In this document: one piece after another, positions 25,587 through 34,772 of the stretch
Layout of the letters: the number at the start of each line of letters is the position of its first letter
Numbering within the stretch: position 1 is the first letter of the stretch
DNA from: Colwellia sp. BRX10-3
Lineage (GTDB): Bacteria; Pseudomonadota; Gammaproteobacteria; Enterobacterales; Alteromonadaceae
Reading direction: 5' to 3'
Assembly: GCF_014077505.1 (NCBI RefSeq)
Contig: NZ_JACGWA010000001.1
Span: forward strand, 124,001 to 188,000
DNA length: 64,000 nucleotides
Position numbers and translations under genes: made by a program
The notes under the pieces: generated by a model
The model's input: only the letters and a program-made list of their open reading frames with translations
What the model was told of the DNA's origin: nothing
The model's database searches: none

Positions 25587-28500
25587 TTACAGCTCAGTTT
25601 TATTTTCTGGTTTGTAAGTTACATGCAGGTCGGTTGCAAGTTCATCATCATTCGCATTGCGATTTTCAGCTATCCATAAATAAAATACCGGTAACACAAA
25701 CAAAGTAAAAAACGTGCCTATCGCCATACCAGCAACTAAGATAATACCAATACTATTACGTGCTTCTGCGCCAGCGCCTGTAACTAATACTAGCGGAAAA
25801 TGCCCCAATATAGTCGCTGCTGTAGTCATTAATATTGGCCGTAAACGTGTGGTTGCTGAGTCAATAACCGCGTCAAATTTAGATTTCCCCTCTGCTTGTA
25901 AGTGATTAGCAAACTCAACAATTAAAATACCATTTTTCGCAATTAGACCAACTAAAGTCACTAAGCCAATTTGTGAATAAATGTTTATCGTGGTTAACTC
26001 CAAAAATGGCAGTAACAGTGCCCCTGACAAGGCTAATGGCACACAACCCAATAAAATAACCAAAGGATCGCGATAACTATTAAACTGAATTGCTAATACT
26101 AAAAATACAATCACTAATGAGATACCCATCACGTTTATTAAGCTGTTGCCTTCTGACCTTATTTGGCGCGATTCACCTGCGTAATCTAAGTTATAATTTT
26201 GAGGTAAAATTTTAGCCGCTGCCAACTCTAAGGTTTTCAATGCCTGCTCTTTAGTTACGCCGGGTAATATGCCACCGTAGATCCTAAATGAATTTTGCTG
26301 ACCAAATGAACCTAGCACTCTAGGCACAGTAAGGTATTTAATTTCAGTGAACGCCGACACGGGTATTAAAGCACCCGTTGGTGTTTTTACTGTTAGGTTT
26401 AATATTTTTTCAGGTTGTTTAGAAATATTGTCAGCCACCATAGGAATAACACGGTACGCTTTGCCGTTGGCATCGAATCGGTTGACGTAATTACTGGAAA
26501 GATAGGTTGATAACTGGCCACTAACACTGGCGATATTCATCCCTAAATCAGCAATTTTTTCACGGTCTAATTTCAATTCAATTTGCGGTAAATCTATTTT
26601 CAAATCAGTATCCGCATAGAGGAATTGGCCACTTTGAAATGCTGCACCAACCAGTTGGTCTGCGTATAATTTCATTTCACGATATGGTGATGTCGACTTA
26701 ACCACGAGTTCAACATCAAACTGCCCAGCGGTAGGTAATGGCGAAGGCAAAATAGGTAATAGTTCTAGTCCTTCAGAATTCTGCAGACGACCATAAACCT
26801 CAGGTAGCATCGCTTGTATGCTTTTTTCACGTTTATCATTTCCTTCAAATTCAAGGCCGCTAAATCCACCACTACTGAATATAATCTGCCATACCTCTTT
26901 GCTACCCTCGGTTTCAAGTAAAGCTTTGGCAACGCCTGCGACATTATCTTCACTGTATTGTAATGAGGCATCTGGCGGTGATTGCACTATGATGAACACA
27001 CTACTTTGATCTTCAGTGGGCGCCAGCTCTTTTGCCGACATTAAATAAAAAGGTACAATTAATAACGAAACAATTAGGGCGAGAAAAAGTAACTGCCCTT
27101 GCCAGTGAAACGTTCTTACTAATAATCGACCATAAAAATTTTGTAAATGCTCAAAGGCATGATTAACCTTAACCGTTAACTTACTTTCTTTACCGCCCTC
27201 ACTGGATACATAAGCACTCATTATGGGTGACAAAGTAATGGCAACAAGTCCAGAGATCAGCACTGCAATGGCTAAGGTGAAGGCAAACTCTTTAAATAAA
27301 ACCCCCGTTAGGCCTGATAAAAAGCCAATGGGTATATAAACAACCGCTAAGGTTAAGGTCATGGCAATAATAGGCACAAGTAGTTGCCGTGAGCTCATTA
27401 ATGCTGCTTGCAGGCGTGGCACACCAGCTCGCATGTGCCTGGCAACATTTTCAACCACAACTATTGCATCATCAACCACCAAGCCAACCGATAAAACTAT
27501 CGCTAATACGGTCAATAAGTTCAAACTAAAACCCATTAACCAAATAGCGGCAATTGCGCCTAATATAGAAATAGGAATAGTAACCAAAGGTACTAATGCT
27601 GCTCTAAATGAGCCCATTAACAGCACAACTACAATGCCAACTAACACTATGGTTTCCATCAAGGTTGTAACAATTTCTTTTAGTGCATCACGCATATAAA
27701 GCGTGCCGTCGTAAGCAATATCTATTTTAATATGTGATGAGGCGGCATTGATTTCATCAAGCACTTTATAAAGTTCATCACCAATAGCTATTTCATTTGC
27801 CCCCGGCAATGGCCAAACAGAAATATAGACCGTGTCTTTACCATTAAAACGTGCAGTAGCCGTGGCTTGTTCTGCGCTATATTCAACTCGCGCGACATCT
27901 TTTAAGTACACTAAGGTGTTATCGCTTTGCTTAATAATTAACTGTTCAAACTCACTGACCGACGACATTTGTGTGTTGGCAACAATATCGATTTTTTGGC
28001 GTTCATTTTCAGCATAACCTAACGTTGAAATGCGGTTATTATCAGCTAAAGCTTGATACACTTCATCAGCACTTAGATTGAAAATATTTAATCTATCGGC
28101 ATCTAGCCAAACACGCATTGCGGGTGTTCGAGCACCTTCTGCACCAACCTTTTGCACCCCTTCAATATTGTTAATAACGGGGTTGATTTCTCGGGTAATA
28201 TAATCGGTAATTTGTGCGAGTGTTGAGCCTTGTGAAACAACATTGAGATAAAATACTGCGAATGGTCTATCTGTTCTAGTTACCGTTACAAAAGGGTCCT
28301 CAGCACCTGTGGGCAATTCAAATTTAATTTGATTAAGACGGGTATTAAGTTCGGATAAGGCATCGGTGCTATTTTGATTAAGCTTTAGCCAAGCCGTTAC
28401 TTTACTTTGTCCAGAGCTGGTGCTTGATTCAACAAAGTCGACCCCTGGTACTGTTGACGCTACTCGCTCGACGGGGTCGGTAACAAAACCTTTAACAACA

Positions 28501-28694
28501 TCTGCAGACGCGCCAGTATAGTTAGTGGTTATTTCTAATGATGCACCTTCAATTTTGGGAAATTGTAATACCGATATCGCATTAACCGCCCAAATACCTA
28601 CTAAACAAATAAATACTGACAATACCGTTGAAACCACAGGCTTGCGAACAAAAACATCCATTAGGTGTTTAGAAGGTGATAATTCTTTCAGCAT
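25587..28694 (-). CDS. RND efflux transporter, permease subunit
   Basis: Inner-membrane proton-driven pump of 1035 aa, homologous to AcrB/MexB. The two halves each have one leading membrane helix, a large periplasmic domain and five to six further helices. The relay aspartates lie in LSVGLVVDDAIVVVENV (near residue 410). The second-half motif GLIAKNGILIVEFANHLQ contains the conserved lysine. Only eight bases separate it from the upstream periplasmic adaptor. No outer-membrane channel gene is adjacent, so a TolC-like protein elsewhere must complete the pump. Substrates are unknown. Confidence 0.93.
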   Translation of the reverse strand: MLKELSPSKHLMDVFVRKPVVSTVLSVFICLVGIWAVNAISVLQFPKIEGASLEITTNYTGASADVVKGFVTDPVERVASTVPGVDFVESSTSSGQSKVTAWLKLNQNSTDALSELNTRLNQIKFELPTGAEDPFVTVTRTDRPFAVFYLNVVSQGSTLAQITDYITREINPVINNIEGVQKVGAEGARTPAMRVWLDADRLNIFNLSADEVYQALADNNRISTLGYAENERQKIDIVANTQMSSVSEFEQLIIKQSDNTLVYLKDVARVEYSAEQATATARFNGKDTVYISVWPLPGANEIAIGDELYKVLDEINAASSHIKIDIAYDGTLYMRDALKEIVTTLMETIVLVGIVVVLLMGSFRAALVPLVTIPISILGAIAAIWLMGFSLNLLTVLAIVLSVGLVVDDAIVVVENVARHMRAGVPRLQAALMSSRQLLVPIIAMTLTLAVVYIPIGFLSGLTGVLFKEFAFTLAIAVLISGLVAITLSPIMSAYVSSEGGKESKLTVKVNHAFEHLQNFYGRLLVRTFHWQGQLLFLALIVSLLIVPFYLMSAKELAPTEDQSSVFIIVQSPPDASLQYSEDNVAGVAKALLETEGSKEVWQIIFSSGGFSGLEFEGNDKREKSIQAMLPEVYGRLQNSEGLELLPILPSPLPTAGQFDVELVVKSTSPYREMKLYADQLVGAAFQSGQFLYADTDLKIDLPQIELKLDREKIADLGMNIASVSGQLSTYLSSNYVNRFDANGKAYRVIPMVADNISKQPEKILNLTVKTPTGALIPVSAFTEIKYLTVPRVLGSFGQQNSFRIYGGILPGVTKEQALKTLELAAAKILPQNYNLDYAGESRQIRSEGNSLINVMGISLVIVFLVLAIQFNSYRDPLVILLGCVPLALSGALLLPFLELTTINIYSQIGLVTLVGLIAKNGILIVEFANHLQAEGKSKFDAVIDSATTRLRPILMTTAATILGHFPLVLVTGAGAEARNSIGIILVAGMAIGTFFTLFVLPVFYLWIAENRNANDDELATDLHVTYKPENKTEL

Positions 28695-28702
28695 GAGTAT
28701 TC

Positions 28703-29794
28703 CTATCCACCCACATTTGCTTGATCAAAATTAGTTTTCAGGCCTTGGCGCAATTTAAATGCCCCTTTAGCGGCGATCAAGTCATCAGCACTTAGTCCTT
28801 TAATGACAATTACTTGCGCGTCAATACTATCGCCTAAAACAACTTTCTCTCTACTCGCGCGATAGTCACCCTGCTCATCTTTAATGAGTTTAAAAACATA
28901 ATCGCCGAGTTGATCACGCACTATGGCTAAACTTGGCACTGTGATCACAGATTGGGCCTGTAAAATAGGTAAAGCAACTTTTACTAATTGATTGGGCTTA
29001 ATATCTAATGCTGAATTAAGTACTTTGGCTCGATACATAAGTTGGCGTGAGTCTTTACTATAGAGTGATTCCATTGAGCTTATAATGGCTGTGCTACTTG
29101 TACCCAACGAAGCAGCGTCGGCATTAACCGTGACTTTAACTTCGCTATTTACCAATAGTTGAGCATAGGTTTGAGGTACTTTGAAATCTACCCAAATGTA
29201 GTTTTCAACACCGAGTAAATCGGTGATTTCAGTATTTTTATCAAGAAATTGTCCAACATTAATATTATGGATACCGACACTCGCATTAAAAGGGGCAGTA
29301 ATGACCTTTTTAGCAATAATGGCCTCTAAGCGAGCAGTATCTGCCATGGCGATGCTATATTCTGCTTGCGCTAAATCGACACTTTCTTGACTAATTCGGC
29401 TGGCTTTTTCTAACAATTGATAGCGCTGTAGCGTTTGCTTTTTCAGCTTAATCGTCGCTCTTGCAGAAGATAATAAGGCTAACTCTTCGCTATGATCTAA
29501 TTCAACGAGTAACTGGCCTTTGTTAACCACATCACCTGACGCCATATTCAGCTGAACAACCTTGCCAGCAAGTTCATTTTTCAAGGTGATATAGGTTACC
29601 GCATGCCCTTCACCAATAACCGATAACTGTTTTTGATAATTAACACGTTGCGCACGAATAGCTTGTACTTTCGCACTTGGTTCGAAGTCTGCTTGCATTT
29701 GTGTGCCACTAGACAATGACGCTTTATAATAAAACAGCCCTCCAACAAAAATAGCGATAATAACAACGACAATAAACCAACGAATTAATTTCAT
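28703..29794 (-). CDS. RND efflux periplasmic adaptor subunit
   Basis: Membrane-fusion protein of 363 aa. A single N-terminal membrane segment (residues about 5-25) is followed by a lipoyl half-motif (ELAGKVVQLNMASGDVVNKGQLLVELDHSE), an alpha-helical hairpin, the second lipoyl half (VITAPFNASVGIHNINVGQFLDKN) and beta-barrel domains. The ATG at 29794 was chosen because AGGAAG lies directly upstream; the frame stays open to 29836 without a ribosome site. It is the first gene of a two-gene operon with the permease. Confidence 0.92.
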   Translation of the reverse strand: MKLIRWFIVVVIIAIFVGGLFYYKASLSSGTQMQADFEPSAKVQAIRAQRVNYQKQLSVIGEGHAVTYITLKNELAGKVVQLNMASGDVVNKGQLLVELDHSEELALLSSARATIKLKKQTLQRYQLLEKASRISQESVDLAQAEYSIAMADTARLEAIIAKKVITAPFNASVGIHNINVGQFLDKNTEITDLLGVENYIWVDFKVPQTYAQLLVNSEVKVTVNADAASLGTSSTAIISSMESLYSKDSRQLMYRAKVLNSALDIKPNQLVKVALPILQAQSVITVPSLAIVRDQLGDYVFKLIKDEQGDYRASREKVVLGDSIDAQVIVIKGLSADDLIAAKGAFKLRQGLKTNFDQANVGG

Positions 29795-30169
29795 AGTACT
29801 TCCTAATTTAAAATATCGTCGCGACTCCATGCCCACGACACGCCTGTAAATTATTTAACAGGACACGACCTCAAACACAGTTGAGGCCAATTACTCATTC
29901 AAAAAAATGACAACATCCGCACTCATCTCAAAGCGACAAACTATTGCTGACATTCAAAGTACAGGTAAAGATACCGTTAATAGCGAAAAAATTTCAAACG
30001 TATTAATTTTAATGAACAATAGCGCTATTATTTTGTCATACAAACCTCAAAAGCCAAAGACAATACGCTTAAGTTATAGGGGGTTTGCTATCGAATCAAT
30101 TTAACTTAAGTTAATATGGTTTTAATATAATTTTGAAAATATCTGAATCGCTAATCACTGGAGCAACTT
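29795..30169. other. Divergent intergenic region with a 14-base palindrome
   Basis: 375 bases between the efflux operon and the M20 peptidase gene. The perfect palindrome TTAACTTAAGTTAA at 30101-30114 lies 55 bases upstream of the peptidase start and is a candidate operator. A 65-codon open frame at 29907-30104 has no coding character. Confidence 0.4.
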
Positions 30170-31699
30170 TTGCTTAAAAAACTAACGCTTTTATCTGTAA
30201 CACTCATTACCACTTCACTTATGTCATTAACATTAAGCCAGTCGGTTAACGCAAAAAATGCCCAAGTAAGCAGTACTGCGCAAACAACCGCTGACTACGC
30301 GGTAGAAACCTATAAAAATGACATGGTTGATAGTTTACGTGCACTTATTAAGCATAATACAGTCGCAAAAGAAGGTGTGTCTGCTAATGACAATTCGGCC
30401 CACATTGCCTTCAAAGCTGAGTTAAAAAAGCAAGCATACGCACTTGGTTTAGATTATAGCGATGACGGCTATGTGGTCGTAATTGGTTTAGGTGACCAAA
30501 AAGAACGAGTGGGTATTATAACTCATGGTGATGTGCAGCCTGTTAACCCTAAAAAATGGAAAAACTCACCTTTTGAACTTGATACTACTACAGAGCCTGG
30601 GCGATTAATTGGTCGTGGCACCGAAGATGACAAAGGTCCTATTTCAACGGCTTTGTATGCGATGAAAGCGATTAAAGATAAAAAAATTGCACTCAACAAA
30701 CGTATTGAGTTATACATTTACATGGCAGAAGAGTCTGATTGGGAGCCATTAAAAGCTTATATAAAAACCCACAAATTACCGCAAACTAATATCACTATTG
30801 ACGCTGAATACCCTGTTGTAACAGCAGAAAAAGGTTATGGCACCGTTAAGTTAGTTTTTAACAAGCAAGAAAAACCAACCATTTCGCCTTATGTGAGTGA
30901 ATTTAGTGGTGGTTTTTTTGGCAGTCAAATCCCTGAAGATGCCAGCGCAACCATCGAAAATGCCAACATTGTATTATTACAAAGGTTAATGCGTAAAGCA
31001 CGCAGTTACCAAGGTGTTAGCTTTGATCTTGAATTAAAAGACAGCACATTAACCGTTAATGCTTTAGGAAAATCAGCACACTCTTCAAAACCTGATGAGG
31101 GTGTAAATGCTATTCCTTATTTGGCCGACTTGTTATCTAGCACACGTTGGGAAAATAATGGCCCTGGTACTTTAGTTAACTTTATTAATGATAATATTGG
31201 CCTAGGATTAGAAGGTAAAAAGTTTGGTAACATTGCTTATAAAGACGATTTTATGGGCGCGATGACCTTCTCCCCCACGGTAATTAAGCAGCATGAAAAA
31301 AGCATTGAGCTGAACATTAACTTACGTCGGCCACAAGGCAAGAGTAAACAGCAACTTAGCGATGAAATTCATCAAGCTGTGCAGAACTGGAATAATAAAT
31401 TTGACGCTAACGTTATAGAATTAGAACATTATATTGGTGACCCTTTTGTGCAAAAAGATGCGCCACACATCGATACTTTATTAGCGGTATTCACTCACTT
31501 TACCGGAATTAAAGACGCTAAGCCTATTGCGATTGGTGGCGGTACAAATTCACGTTTATTCCCAAATGCCGTAAGTTTTGGCCCCTCGATGCCCAATACT
31601 GAATACACCGGACATTCAGAGCATGAGTTTATTACTATGGAGCAGTTTGTTTTAAACTTGAAAATGTATACCGCGGTAATGGTTGAATTAGCTAAATAA
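30170..31699 (+). CDS. M20 family metallopeptidase (dipeptidase), exported
   Basis: 509 aa with a Sec signal peptide (about residues 1-28, ending SVNAKNA). Binuclear zinc elements are visible: His119-Gly-Asp121 (HGDVQP), Asp153 in GRGTEDDKGP, and the catalytic and bridging glutamates 187-188 in MAEESDW. GHSEHEF near the end supplies the last ligand. It is probably a periplasmic dipeptidase of the PepV/carnosinase type, though substrate is not certain. The start is TTG, supported by GGAG at 30160-30163. It is followed by a perfect palindrome. Confidence 0.9.
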   Translation: MLKKLTLLSVTLITTSLMSLTLSQSVNAKNAQVSSTAQTTADYAVETYKNDMVDSLRALIKHNTVAKEGVSANDNSAHIAFKAELKKQAYALGLDYSDDGYVVVIGLGDQKERVGIITHGDVQPVNPKKWKNSPFELDTTTEPGRLIGRGTEDDKGPISTALYAMKAIKDKKIALNKRIELYIYMAEESDWEPLKAYIKTHKLPQTNITIDAEYPVVTAEKGYGTVKLVFNKQEKPTISPYVSEFSGGFFGSQIPEDASATIENANIVLLQRLMRKARSYQGVSFDLELKDSTLTVNALGKSAHSSKPDEGVNAIPYLADLLSSTRWENNGPGTLVNFINDNIGLGLEGKKFGNIAYKDDFMGAMTFSPTVIKQHEKSIELNINLRRPQGKSKQQLSDEIHQAVQNWNNKFDANVIELEHYIGDPFVQKDAPHIDTLLAVFTHFTGIKDAKPIAIGGGTNSRLFPNAVSFGPSMPNTEYTGHSEHEFITMEQFVLNLKMYTAVMVELAK

Positions 31700-31742
31700 C
31701 CTATAGCCCATAAGCGAAATAAGCTAAAAACATTATTTATAT

Positions 31743-31770
31743 GACCAAAAGCACATATGTGCTTTTGGTC
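31743..31770. terminator. 28-base perfect palindrome between convergent genes
   Basis: GACCAAAAGCACAT and its exact complement, with no unpaired loop. It sits between the M20 gene and a convergent small gene, four bases from the latter's stop. There is no T-run, so it is either a bidirectional end structure or a protein site. Confidence 0.55.
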
Positions 31771-31774
31771 AACA

Positions 31775-32212
31775 TTAACTCATTTCTTTTAAAACCATTT
31801 TTATAGCCATACGAGTATCGTCAATTTCACCCATTAACTTAGTAACAACGGCTTCTTCCGTGTGTATTAAATGCCAAGATTCTGCCCAAACAGCTTTAAT
31901 CATTTCCGCTTTACCTCCTACATTTGGTGCAATTAAAGCGCTCAAATCAACTACTAAACCGACTTTAACCCAACCTTTTCTTGGGTTGCCTTGAATAATA
32001 TCGTTATCATAATGTGCTGATAAAATTATATGCTCTAATTCACCTAAATGTGAAAGCACTGCAAATGCAGCGGTACGCACATTATTATTTTCTTCACTTA
32101 CTTCCATGCGCCAAGCATTATAGCTAAAGCCCAATAAGGCAAACAGCACACTAAATACACTCATAATGTAATAAAATTTTAATTTTTCTTTCAAATTTTT
32201 CAAATTTTTCAA
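31775..32212 (-). CDS. Small membrane-anchored protein of unknown function
   Basis: 145 aa. It has a basic amphipathic start (KNLKNLKEKLK), one membrane segment (about residues 14-30) and a helical soluble part with no motif I recognise. The start is TTG at 32212, supported by AAGG eight bases upstream; an ATG at 32164 has no ribosome site. The first codons are a near-perfect triple repeat of the 9-mer TTGAAAAAT. It may be a membrane-tethered sensor or stress protein, but that is only a guess. Confidence 0.65.
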   Translation of the reverse strand: MKNLKNLKEKLKFYYIMSVFSVLFALLGFSYNAWRMEVSEENNNVRTAAFAVLSHLGELEHIILSAHYDNDIIQGNPRKGWVKVGLVVDLSALIAPNVGGKAEMIKAVWAESWHLIHTEEAVVTKLMGEIDDTRMAIKMVLKEMS

Positions 32213-32442
32213 TTTGAATACCTTAATAACTTTATAACTTTATAACTTATATTGTTTAAATTTAAGCTTAATCGACACTTTTATCCAACTTATCAACTTC
32301 ACATTAAAAGTATCAAAAAAAATTCAGCTATGCGGTATGCTTTTTAATTCTCGCTAAGTGATCAATACATTGGGAATTAATAGACTTGGTATTAGTACAA
32401 GTAAACGATATTATTAGACAAAATCATTTATGTATTAGTGCT

Positions 32443-33168
32443 ATGAAAAAAGTTTGTGTGGTTACCGGTGGCAGTTCGGGCATTGGCTTAAGTATTGTTG
32501 AGCTATTTTTAGCACAAGAATATCAAGTATTTAATCTCGATATTACTCCGTCAAACATTGGCGAATTTTGTCATTGTGATATTACCGACGTTAACGCGGT
32601 CAACCACATCATGAATGAAATCAGCAAAAAAGGCCGAATAGACGTCTTAGTTTCCAATGCTGGCATTCACTTTTCAGGTTCGATTGAAAATACCAGTGAA
32701 GCGGATTTTGAACGCGTTTTCAATATCAATGTTAAAGGTGCTTACTCTGCAATTAAAGCGGTTTTACCCGTCATGAAAAGCCAACAAAACGGCGCAATAA
32801 TATTGATGTCTTCAGATCAAGCCCTTATTGCCAAACATAACTCCTTTGCTTATAACTTGAGTAAAGCTGCTCTCGCTTCGATGGCGAAAACTACCGCGCT
32901 TGATTACGCGCAATTTAATATTCGTGCTAATGCTGTTTGCCCAGGCACCATAGAAACGCCACTTTATCATCAAGCGATTGATAATTACTGTGAAAAGTCA
33001 GGGGCGAATAAAGCTGACGTACACGCAGAAGAAGCAGCTTTGCAGCCCTTAGGTAGACTTGGTCAAGCGGAAGAAGTTGCTGAGTTGGTGTACTTTTTAG
33101 CCTCAGATAAAGCTAAATTTATCACTGGCAGCTTGCAAGTTATCGACGGTGGTTATACCGCGCAATAG
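32443..33168 (+). CDS. Short-chain dehydrogenase/reductase
   Basis: NAD(P)-dependent oxidoreductase, 241 aa, classical SDR. The cofactor motif TGGSSGIG is at residues 8-15, followed by SNAGI (about 71-75). The catalytic residues are Ser123/124, Tyr137 and Lys141 (YNLSK), and PGTIETPL follows. An acidic residue after beta-2 (Asp33) suggests NAD preference. The ATG at 32443 was chosen over an upstream TTG (32386) because it gives the normal N-terminus. It is followed after 35 bases by a lactonase-type amidohydrolase, so a sugar or sugar-acid dehydrogenase role is likely. Confidence 0.88.
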   Translation: MKKVCVVTGGSSGIGLSIVELFLAQEYQVFNLDITPSNIGEFCHCDITDVNAVNHIMNEISKKGRIDVLVSNAGIHFSGSIENTSEADFERVFNINVKGAYSAIKAVLPVMKSQQNGAIILMSSDQALIAKHNSFAYNLSKAALASMAKTTALDYAQFNIRANAVCPGTIETPLYHQAIDNYCEKSGANKADVHAEEAALQPLGRLGQAEEVAELVYFLASDKAKFITGSLQVIDGGYTAQ

Positions 33169-33203
33169 CACCAAATAACAGTGCTCTAACAATAGAAGCT
33201 CGA

Positions 33204-34100
33204 ATGAAAATAATCGACCCGCACCTACATTTATTTGATCTTAAAAAAGGTAACTATCAATGGTTAAGGGAAGATAACCCGCCTTTTTGCCCAGATAAAC
33301 ACCTAATAGCGAAAAATTTTTCTGAGCATAACCTAACACTTGCCGCGCCATTAACCCTGGCAGGCTTTGTTCATATTGAAGCGGGTTTTGATAATGAGCA
33401 ACCTTGGCGTGAAATAGCTTGGTTAGAAAACACCTGCAACATGGACTTTCGCAGTATCGCACTACTCGATATTACATTACCTAAAGCACTGTTCTTGCTA
33501 GCACTGGAAAAGTTAACAAGCTATAAAAGTGTCGTGGGCATTCGCTATATTTTAGATGATGACACAATAGCTATTCTTAACGATAACAATAGCCAAGCTA
33601 ACCTAGCAACTTTGGCCGAGAGCAAGCTCAGTTTTGAGTTGCAAATGTCACTAGCAAACAGCCTAGCTGTCGATCGTTTAATGACCATATTATCAGTAAC
33701 GCCAAATTTGATGCTTTGTATTAATCACGCCGGCTGGCCAACGCAAAATCACGTAGAATACGCGCATTGGTTACAAAATATTGAACGCTTAGCTAGCTTC
33801 GAAAATGTTTTTATTAAATGCTCTGGCTTCGAAATGATAGATAAGCATTACTCAGCAAGTTGGCAACATAAAGTTATTAATCAATGTATCGAAAAATTTG
33901 GGGTCGCGCGCGTTATGCTAGCCAGTAATTTTCCGTTAAGTTTGTGGCATGCTAGTTATCAAGATACCTGGGGATCGTACTTGGCACTTGCGAAAAACGA
34001 ACTTGCCGAGACCAAACTTGCCGGCACTACATTTTTATATAATGCCGAACAATTACAGCAATTATGCTTTAGTAATGCTCAACAATTTTATAAGTTTTAA
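33204..34100 (+). CDS. Amidohydrolase family protein (sugar-lactonase type, COG3618)
   Basis: 298 aa, TIM-barrel amidohydrolase-2. The N-terminal metal motif IDPHLHLFDL, the HIEAGFD strand, a later INHAGWP and an IKCSGFEM block match the L-fuconolactonase/rhamnonolactonase group. The usual role is to open a sugar lactone made by the preceding dehydrogenase. It lies 35 bases after the SDR gene and 113 bases before an Lrp gene. The exact sugar is not known, and a 2-pyrone-dicarboxylate-type hydrolase remains possible. Confidence 0.82.
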   Translation: MKIIDPHLHLFDLKKGNYQWLREDNPPFCPDKHLIAKNFSEHNLTLAAPLTLAGFVHIEAGFDNEQPWREIAWLENTCNMDFRSIALLDITLPKALFLLALEKLTSYKSVVGIRYILDDDTIAILNDNNSQANLATLAESKLSFELQMSLANSLAVDRLMTILSVTPNLMLCINHAGWPTQNHVEYAHWLQNIERLASFENVFIKCSGFEMIDKHYSASWQHKVINQCIEKFGVARVMLASNFPLSLWHASYQDTWGSYLALAKNELAETKLAGTTFLYNAEQLQQLCFSNAQQFYKF

Positions 34101-34213
34101 TAAAGTCACTTTTTAACTTCCTAGATAAAATATAACTCGCATTAATTCCCTCTTTATCGCAAAATAATTCCATATTAACTAATCATTAGGTAAAACCATT
34201 TCTTTTAACGCTT

Positions 34214-34672
34214 ATGGATGCATTCGATAAAAAAATACTCAACATATTACAACATGACTGTACGGCCTCGGTAAGTGATGTTGCTAGCAAGGTTGGCCTG
34301 TCAACAACGCCATGTTGGCGTCGTATTCAAGCCATGGAAAAGTCTGGTATTATTAAAGGCCGAGTTGCATTGGCCGACCCTGAACAACTCAATGTCGGTT
34401 TAACCGTATTCGTTACCATTAAAACAAATCAGCACAACCCTAATTGGCTAAGTGAATTTAGAAAAGTAGCCATGGATTTCCCAGAAATTTTAGAATTTTA
34501 TCGCATGAGCGGTGAAGTAGATTATTTGTTGCGCGTTGTGGTGCCCGACATGAAGGCTTACGATAGTTTTTATCAGCGCTTGATTACCCGGGCAAGCTTT
34601 GCTGATATTAGCTCTAGCTTCGCTATGGAAGAAATTAAATACACCACCGCCCTACCGATTGATTATATTTAG
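34214..34672 (+). CDS. Lrp/AsnC family transcriptional regulator
   Basis: 152 aa. It has an AsnC-type helix-turn-helix (residues about 3-60, SVSDVASKVGLSTTPCWRRIQAM) and a RAM domain (ILEFYRMSGEVDYLLRVVV). It differs clearly from the Lrp gene at 8346. It lies inside the sugar-acid cluster, convergent with the dehydratase gene, and is a candidate local regulator, although Lrp proteins more often respond to amino acids. Confidence 0.92.
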   Translation: MDAFDKKILNILQHDCTASVSDVASKVGLSTTPCWRRIQAMEKSGIIKGRVALADPEQLNVGLTVFVTIKTNQHNPNWLSEFRKVAMDFPEILEFYRMSGEVDYLLRVVVPDMKAYDSFYQRLITRASFADISSSFAMEEIKYTTALPIDYI

Positions 34673-34730
34673 CAAATTTTAATTTAAAAAGTAGCTTTAT
34701 ATCCAGCGGCACTATTTCCGCAGGCAATAA

Positions 34731-34754
34731 AAAAGGTAGCTTTTGCTACCTTTT
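34731..34754. terminator. Bidirectional terminator
   Basis: AAAAGGTAGC-TTTT-GCTACCTTTT, a 10-bp stem with a 4-base loop, lies between the Lrp gene and the convergent dehydratase gene. Confidence 0.85.
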
Positions 34755-34772
34755 AACTCTTCCGTTAATCGT

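Noticed and set aside
25587-29794. First RND pair as a heavy-metal (CusA-type) exporter
   Set aside because: The permease carries the drug-type VVDDAIVVVENV relay motif and no methionine-rich or metal-binding segments were seen.
29907-30104. 65-codon plus-strand open frame in the efflux/M20 spacer
   Set aside because: No ribosome site, no domain pattern, mixed composition; it overlaps the likely promoter region of both flanking genes.
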